Shown in pieces: positions 52,201-61,200 of a DNA stretch of 64,000 bases. The stretch comes from Euptelea pleiosperma. Lineage: Eukaryota > Streptophyta > Magnoliopsida > Ranunculales > Eupteleaceae. A program made the position numbers and the translations under genes. Numbering within the stretch: position 1 is the stretch's first letter; each line of letters begins with the position of its first letter. The notes beneath the pieces were generated by a model that saw only the letters and a program-made list of their open reading frames with translations, had not been told where the DNA came from and did no database searches. The stretch is taken from positions 11,216,138 through 11,280,137 of the forward strand of contig CM068544.1 of NCBI GenBank assembly GCA_035048495.1, read 5' to 3'.

Positions 52201-55200
52201 AACTTAGTTAGATGAGTCCTCAATCATTCACCAATCACAAAATATTCAGTGTTCATAAATTTCGAATTCTATCAAAAAGGTATTTTTTCTTTTTATTGGT
52301 TTACTTTTTGTTTGATTCACGTTTCCGAGGTTGAGAGATAGATACGTGTTTTGTGTTTTTTGATCGCAGAGACACTTACCTTTCGATGAATACGATCAAA
52401 TGGAAAATCCTTTGGAGAAGAATTCGCCTAAGCCTAAGAGACACTCCTCTTCTTGGAAGAAGATGCTTGCAGAATAATAATAGCTAATAGTCTCTTCAAA
52501 CACTTAGAGCCTTCACAAGGAATACACAACTTTGCTCTGATGAAGCTTTCACAAATTCCAGATCTTTGGACTCAAAAAATGATAATCAAAGAATGTGAGA
52601 TTAGAGATCTCTTGATTGGGTTGATTCTTATGAGAGGAGAGGACTCTAATTTATAAGCAAGCCTCCTATCAATAGCACTGAACCAAATATAGCCGTTTGA
52701 AGGGCCAAAGTGCGCCTAAAATCGCAGAAGAGATTGAGTCAAAACGAGATCCGAAAAGGGGGGGGGGGGGTCAACCGCATGTTTGGTCGGTCGCCCGCTC
52801 AGGTCAACAACAAATTTTTCCGAAGCAGAGAGTTTTGGTCGGCCGCACACATGATACCTAATTATCAATGAACCATCTAGGGTAACTCTTGATCCGCTGG
52901 CAACGCGCAATGTACCCTTAGATGTACGTAAGTAACCGCAACACGAGATTCTTTATAGTTGAACCTTCGTTGAGTGAGAACGTACTTCGATCATTTAAAT
53001 CTTCATGCTTGAGCTTGACTTTGTCTTCAGTTGATCTTGAACACTTGGGTTGATTTTCTTCAGCTTTAATTCTTCTTTGATTTGTTTGTCAAAGTCCACT
53101 TGATCTTTGACACTTCAATCTTCAGCAGATTCAGAACACAGCGAGATATATTTCCGGAGAATTCCTGGGATTGACAACCGAGACTTTTCATATAAAAAGG
53201 GGGATAGTGGATCCATTAGTCTCAAGGATCTGGAACTTCTAAAGTAATCAGTAAAACTGTTGATGCAGGAGCATCCAAGCTACGATGTACTCGTGTTACA
53301 CCAAATCAAACCCCTAAACAAAAAGGTGGGCTTACAACATGAGGAAGAAGAAAAGTACTACAATGAGACTTCTTTCAATTGTGAAAGAGGTTAAATTTGA
53401 TTTACTAATTGTAGTAAATCTCGTTTTTACTATTTATAGTAAATTTCCATTTTTACTATTTTTAGTAAAATATCATTTTACTATTTATAGTAAATTTCTG
53501 TTTTTAGTAAATATCATTTTACTATTTTTTAGATAGGTCTAATAGGTTCTAGAAGATAATAGGAGAGTTTGAATTACCTTAGGATTACTTGTGTGTTTCT
53601 AGATTTGTTTTAGAGTTCTAGTTGTTTAGAAATTGGTTCTTTCAGTTGTAATAGGATTAGGGTGAAGTTTGAGAATGTTTTGAAGTCCAATATGAGTAAT
53701 TTTCATTGCTTATAAATGTAGGGCATGTGTGAAAATGAAAATTAGAGAATGATTAATAAAGATTGAGTTTCTTTTGGGTGTGATATCTAATTTTGATGGC
53801 TAAGATGCCTAAAATGGAAGAGTGATTCTTCCCGAAGGAGTGATTCCTTCAAAGCCGGTGGAGTGATTTCATCGAAACCCGTACATAGAAGAGTGATTAT
53901 TTTTTTTTAAGTCACGGAAGAGTGATTCCTTCAAACCCACGAAAGAGAGATTCATCCCGAAGGAGTGATTCCTTCAAATTCAGTGGAGTGATTTCACCGA
54001 AACCCTTACTCGATCGCAGAACTTGTTTCTGTGCTGCATCAAATTTTGTATCAATGCCAAATTTCCTATCATCACGAGTTCATCATCGTCGACACAACAC
54101 TGCCATTATTGTGTTCAATCGTCATCAATCATGCTAGATTTCACTCGCCATCGTTGGAGTAACGCAACCACCATTGGAAGACCCACTATTGCAGCCACCA
54201 TAATAGTTATCCAATCGACGTCATGCCATTGTAATTGCTATTGTCGCGCATCCTCGTTGTCACTGCTACCTTCCGCCATTCCTTGATTTTATTTCCAAGA
54301 TGCAGTTAAATTCAAGGTAGATTCTTTTCAACCAGGGGAGTTTGATGTAGGAGATGTACTCGTGTTACACCAAATCAACCCCCTAAACAAAAGATGTGGG
54401 CTTACAACAGAAAGAAGAAGAAAAGTGCTCCAAGGAGACTTCTTTCAATTGTGAAAGAGGTTTAATCAAATTTGCTATTTGTAGTAAATCTCATTTTTAC
54501 TATTTATAGTAAATTCTCATTTTACTATTTATAGTAAATTCCCATTTTTACTATTTATAGTAAATTCTCGTTTTTACTTTTTTAGTAAATTTTGATTTTA
54601 CTATTTTTAGTAAATCTCGTTTTACTATTTTTAGATAGGTCTAAGAGGTTCTAGAAGATAATAATAGAGTTTGAATTACCTTAGGATTACTAGTTTGTTC
54701 CTAGATTTGTTTTAGAGTTCTAGTCATTTAGAAATTGGTTCTTTGAGTTGTAATAGGATAAGGATAGAGTTTGAGAATGTTTTGAAGTCTAAGGGCGTGT
54801 TTGGGTAGGACAAAAACCCAGCCAGCGGGTGTCAGGTCAAAACCGAACTCAAAGATAGTTGTTTGGTTGTTGTGTGGGACCCGCTTTCTAGGTTTTTTTT
54901 CCCCTGATTTACTTCCAAAAACAAGTTCGAACTTGTCTCTTGTGAGACACGTTACAACAACGAACGAGTTCACTTTCAAGCAAATTATGTCGGGCTCACA
55001 CAGAAAAAAGAAAAACCACCAAGATAGTTCTTCTTCTTCTCTTTTTCATTTTTCTTGCCCTTTTGATAGAGATTGGGCAAAAAATTTGTGTGAAATAGGG
55101 TTTCTCTGGTTTCTATTATTCCTTCTCTTTGAACCAGAGGAAACCTTCAACCTCTCTTTTTCTCCCGTTAAATTTGCCATTAAAGAAAGGGTCGGGCTCC

Positions 55201-58200
55201 AGGACCCCCATTCTTGACCCTCATTTTTGACCCCCACTTTGGCGTACCCACCTAGAAGATGAATCAGTGGCTAATTTTTGGTAAGGATGATCTCTAAAAT
55301 TCAAATCAATCTGAAATTCATAAACTGGTTTAGAAGTTGAAGAATTATGAACCGTTGATTTTTACCGTGTAACTTGAAAACCACATTTGACGGGGTTAGA
55401 AATTTTAGAATGGGCTGATTTTTTGTAGGGGGTGATCTATATGGTGAGGCGATCATCCTCACCAAAAATCAACCATTGATTCACCAAAAACCCGAAAGCC
55501 TTTTCTCTTTTCCTTTGTCCTTCCTCGCTTCTCAACCCTAGGTTAAATCCTTTTCAATATCAATTGTTTGTTGATTCGAAGGTTGTCACATAGAAATGAT
55601 GATATTTTTATGAAATTATCCTAATTTAGATCTGCAATTCGTTGTGATCTGAACTATTCTTGCGCGATTTAGGCTTTTTTTTTCTACTTTCGATTCAGTT
55701 TTTCCCCCTAATTTATATATTATTTTGTATCTAATAATTTTGGTCGATGAGATTTCATGGATGTTTATCCCTGCACTCAAATCTCAGCTTGATTCAGGTA
55801 GAAAGATGGGAGCTTTTATATCAAGATTCTAGTTTATGTTGTTTCCGGTGGAGGAGTATAAAATCTTGGTCATAGGATTGGATAATGCTGGCAAGATGAC
55901 AACACTATACAAATTGCATCTCGGAGAGGTTGTCACAACGCATTCTACAGTTGGGAGCAATATAACGTCAACCAAACAACTTACAAATTAGAACTAGATT
56001 AAATAACAGTGTTAACCAAACAATATGAAAATCAGAACCAATTCAAGATTGACAGTTACCCAGTTGAGGATTGACCCTGAACTAGACTATGGTTGAACTA
56101 GATCCTGAAAACATGATGTTCCCAAACAGGCCCTAATATGAGTAATTTTCATTTCTTAAATGTAGGGCATGTGTAAAAACGAAAATTAGAGAATGATTAA
56201 TAAATATTGAGTTTCTTTTGGGTGTGATATCTAATTTTACTGGGTGAGATGCCTAAAACAGAAGTGTGATTCTTCCCAAATGAGTGCTTTCATCGAAACC
56301 CGTGCATGGAAGAGTGATTCTTTCCGAAGGAGTGATTCCTCAAACCCACAGAAGAGTGATTCTTCCTGAAGGAGCGATTCCTTCTAATTCAGTGGAGTGT
56401 TTCACTGAAACCCCTATCCGATCGCAAAACACGTTCCGGTGATGCATTAATTTTGGCATCAGAGCTGAATTTCCTATCATCACCGAGTTCATCATCGTCG
56501 AGACACAACACCATCGTTCATGTGTTCAATCATCATCAATCGCACTGAATTTCACTCGCTATCGTCGGATTAATGCAACCACCATTGGAAGACCTATCAT
56601 TGAAGCCACCATTGTAGCCATCTAATCAACGTCGTGCCATTGTAATTGCTTCTACCGTCCATCCTCATTTTCACCGCTACCTTCCGCCATTCTTTGATTT
56701 TATTTCCAAGATGGAGTTAAATTCGAGGTCAAATTCCTTTTAACCAGGAGAGTTTGATGCGGGAGCATCCAAGCTACGATGTAATTGTGCTACACTAAAT
56801 CAAACCCTAAACAAAAGAGGTGGGCTTACAACAGGAGGAAGAAGAAAAGTGCTACAAGGAGACTTCTTTCAATTGTGAAAAAGGTTTAATCAAATTTACT
56901 AGTTGTAGTAAATCTCATTTTTACTATTTATAGTAAATTCTCGTTTTTAATTATTTTAGACTTTTTAGTAAATTCTAATTTTACTATTTTTAGTCAATCT
57001 TGTTTTACTATATTTAGATAGGTCTAAGAGGTTCAAGAAGATAGTAAGAGAGTTTGAATTACCTTAGAATTACGTGTTTGTTATTATATTTGTTTTAGAG
57101 TTCTAGTTGTATAGAAATTGATTCTTTGAGTTGTTATAGGATTATGGTAGGTTTGACAATGTTTTAAAGTCCAATATGAGTAGTTTGCATTGCTTATAAA
57201 TGTAGGGCATGCCTAAAAATGAAAATTAGAGAATGATTAATAAAGATTGAGTTTCTTTTTGGGCGTGATATCCAATTTTGTTGGCTGGGATGCTTGGAAC
57301 AGAAGAGCGATTCTTCCTGAAGGAGTGATTCCTTCAAAGTTGGTGGAGCGATTTCACCGAACCCATGCACGAAATAGTGATATTTCACGAAGGAGTGATT
57401 CCTTCAAACCCACGGAAGAGTGATTCTTCCCAAAGGAGAATTTCCTTCAAACTTGGTGGACTGGTCTCACCGAAACCCCTATCCGATCTTAGAATATGTT
57501 CCTGTGATGCATCAACATTAACCAAGACAAAAAAGAAAGCACTGAAAATGCAAGCATTAATCCTCTCCATTTGACTCCAAAACCCATCCTACCCAATCAA
57601 TACGATCATATGCTCTCTCCATATCTATCTTACACACAAAACCTGATTCACTTGATCTTATTGTGGAATCTAAACATTCATTAGAGATAAAAACTTCGTC
57701 CAAATATGCCTCCTTGAAAGGAGAGATGATCGAGCCAAGAATCTCAATCCTTGTTGCTAAAGCTTTAGAGATAATCTTATAATTGCTACCAACCAAGTTG
57801 ACCAGTATAAAGACTTTCAGAGACACCCTTCCTTTATAAGAGTAATAAATGTACTATTGGAGCTCCAATCAAGGTATGCTTTGTCTTAAAATTCCTTCAC
57901 CACTTCCATAAAATCACCATGTGCTATATGCCAACAACTCTTGAAAAACATAAGCAAAAAGCCATCAGGACTAGGAGCTCAATGCCTTGATCACCATTCA
58001 AATCTTGAATGGCTCTAGTGACCTCCTCCTTAAAAGGCTTCTCTAGCCAATCACTCTGGGCTAAACTTATGCATCAAAGTCCAGCCCATCAAGGAGAGGC
58101 CGTAAATGACCCGGATTAGAGTCAAGGTCTGAATAAAACCCCACAATATTTCCTCTAATCAACTCCTCATCTTCAATTAGTATGCCATCACCAAGAGTCA

Positions 58201-61200
58201 AATAATATTATTGCATCTGCTTCTGGCATTTGCAATACGATGGAAGAATTTCATATTCCTTTGCTAGGGAAATGTGCCCAAACTCCTCCTCCTTGTCAAT
58301 AAAAGCAATTTCACTTAAAATCTCTCCCATCTTGCAGTCAACTCTACCAAACACGTCCTTATTCCATTTCTTAAGGTTAACTTAAGAGCCTTACATTTCA
58401 TTCAGACATAACCTGCCCTTCCTAAGAATTGAAAAGAATTCCAACACTCAGCCACCAAATCCACAAACCCAGGGACCTAACCACATATTCTCAATCTGAA
58501 CAGGGATGGCACTTCTTAATCCCCCACGGTCAAGCAAGATAGGGATGTGATTGGACACCGGTCTAGGGATAGCTTCCTGAGAGACATAGTTGATATGCCA
58601 TTCCCAACAACCTAAAATAAGAAACTTGTCTATTCTACTCACGGTGGGATTATCTTGATTGTTAGACCAAGTGAACCGAGCAACACTAAGTGGAAGATCC
58701 ACCAATAGATGCCTCCCCACAAAATCCCTCGTACTCCTTTTGATTATTGAAAGAAAATCTAAAATCACCGCCTATACAACAGGGAGCATTCCATAGGCTA
58801 CAAACATTATCAAGTTCCTCCTCCCAGAGGTCGGTTAACTTCTTATCATTAGGGCCATACGCACCTGACAACACCCACTCAAATTGATCCTTTGCATGAG
58901 AACAAAGGAAAGATACTGAATAAGCTCTAATCAGGAAGTATTCCACACACACCATATTTCGATCCCAAACCACCACTATTCCACTTACAGAGCCCATGGC
59001 TAGAATTGGATTATTTGATTGTGAGTCCATTTTTATGCTTACCATACCTTAAGTTCTTTAGAAATAATAAGTTAAGAATACTTGTTGTCAGTGAAAATCT
59101 GGACAGTTCAAATAAGACAGGAAGTTGAGGCAGATGCATCAGGAGCTACATGATGAAGAATGTTTGAAATAATTGCAACTTAGACTAAGTGATGTCGACA
59201 GATCTTCAAGTACCCTCCCAAGATAGTAGACATCTTTCACCATTTACATGCAGCTCTCTGATAATTAATGTTTCGCTATATTAGAAAGACATAAATAACA
59301 GGATTGGTTCCTAGAATTTGGATGACGTATAGGAGATTATTAATTGCATATCAGATATTGGACGGTTTTACTCTGTGCATAAATCCAGTTAGCACAGGCA
59401 AACTCCTAAAGTTGGTTCAGAACTAGTTTATAAACATCAATGCTTACTCCACATACCTTAGCACGCACAAGTTTCTACAGGTCCATTACTATGTCCCCAC
59501 TAATGGTGTAGAACTAATTTCAGCAGCATCTCCATATGTAAATTTATTACCCTGGCAAAAGATTCTCTGACATGGAACATATCCCTGCATGATGGGGAAC
59601 TCAAAAAAAAAACTTGATTACATTGCAAAAAGATGCAGTATTTGAAAGTATCTTGCCCTTAACAAATTTTACAAACCCCCATCCTGCTACAAGCCATCTA
59701 TTAGCGCCATTTAGAAGAGGGGTTCAATAACTTCAATTACATTGCTCATGTGTTATCACCTCAATATCCCATTTCTCTTACAAGTGAAAGGTTAATATAA
59801 CACAAGCCCTTTTAACCATTCAGTCTCTATAACCAGAGAGATTATGTTGAGTCTCTATATACCTTAAATAATTGGAGATGGAGCTCTAATTTGAGTAATA
59901 AGCTTACCTCACGAATGAAAAAGGAAAGAAGGAAATCTTCAGAGGCATGTCTTTGCAATAAAGATTTTGACAACTTTTTCTTCCAATATAATAAATATAA
60001 TCTCATCGAAATTAAGTTCTTCTTCACATGTATATCAACGGAAACCAATCTAAATTATGGCACTCCAATCGGAAGTCTGCAGCTGTCCATTTCATGGCTA
60101 ACTGTTTGGCTATCAAATTCTTCATTTTACATTTTAACATTATCAATCTGACACATTACTAAGTCTGGTAAATTTGTCCATAGAGAGATTAGCTTCCCCA
60201 GGCCTATATGCTAAAATAATACAGCACACTTTCTGGATAGTCTAAACTCTTTCACGACATGACAATGGAAGAAGGGTATAACCATTTCCTCTCATCTTTT
60301 CATCTCTGTTAGTATGCAAATCACTTATTGCTTCTAACAATAGTGCTCACCATAACTTCCCTCCTTTCTCATGATACTTCTATTGACAAAATGTAAGTGC
60401 ATAATGAATTATCAGATCAAACACACCTGTACATGAGCCTCTCGATAAAATCCTCTTCCTTCATTCGTAGAAGAGACTTCTGAGCTTCATCTCCTATAGC
60501 TGACCAGAAATTTACCAGTGTGTCACAAGAAAGTCTGGCAGTGTGCAGAGCACACGCTTCCCTGGATCCATGGCCTCTGCAATAATTACTCAATCCTTGG
60601 CTTATCCATCCCCGATCCCCCCCACCACAGGCGTCCGGGTAAAGCAATTTGCGCTCCCTTTCCCTCGTGCGCGCACAGTCAAAGACCTGAATTAAACAGA
60701 AAGACAGATGTCAAAACAACACAGACCAACAATCAGATGAAACAGGGGTCTGATAGGATGATAAGGACTTACTAACACTTACATTTTGGAGTGCCTTGAA
60801 TGACTTCGCATCTAGAAAGCAGTCCAAAAGTGATAGTATTCCATCCCGAGTTGTGGTCAAACCTCCCCAAGGGTGGAGAGATGGATCTTGGATGTCATTT
60901 TGCAAACTCAACGGTATTGTATTCACCATACTGTCATTCTGAATTTTCGAAGCTCCTGGTTTGCTGCTGGGAAGGTGCCCCACTGCTGCACCATCCTGCT
61001 GCAAAGACTTTCCATACATGACAATCTGCGAAAAACCTTCGAGCAGCAAGCCATTGCATCTAGAACAGTAATGGTTCTTACGAGCTTGCTCGAAGAGTGT
61101 CTGTTTATCGATTCTCAGGAGCTTCTGCCGGGCATGAGGCGACAGCTCACTCCAGAACTACATCCCAAAGTACAGAAATGAAAGGCAGTCACCCCAGAAA

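Larger units (their letters stand above)
53261..57514 (+). mobile_element. TRIM/LARD-like element in LTR-internal-LTR-internal-LTR array
   Basis: Three LTR copies: 53261-54041 (781 bp), 54343-56449 (about 763 bp after removing a 1.34-kb insert) and 56755-57514 (760 bp). All start TGATG(C/T)(A/G)GGAG and end near GTGATGCATCA. The two internal segments are 301 and 305 bp with polypurine AACCAGGGGAGTTT (54329-54342) and AACCAGGAGAGTTT (56741-56754). The second has primer site TGGCATCAGAGC (56454-56465). No coding capacity. The outer 5-mers (ACTGT, ACATT) do not match, so the end structure is uncertain. Confidence 0.8.
42833..59080 (-). mobile_element. Full-span but shredded L1-type LINE filling intron 3
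   Basis: Pieces in order on the minus strand: endonuclease (58448-59045), reverse transcriptase start (57557-57826), palm with [15 protein letters not shown] (51659-51670 for TDD), thumb ([11 protein letters not shown]), C-terminal [17 protein letters not shown] (50600-50793), [15 protein letters not shown] and [17 protein letters not shown] (44700-44990), and the 3' end [11 protein letters not shown] with an A tail at 42833-42839. Intervening blocks are independent insertions listed separately. Many stops; long inactive. Confidence 0.78.

Noticed and set aside
52757..52768. 12-base G run
   Set aside because: Could be a sequencing or assembly length artefact; no G-quadruplex-type spacing.
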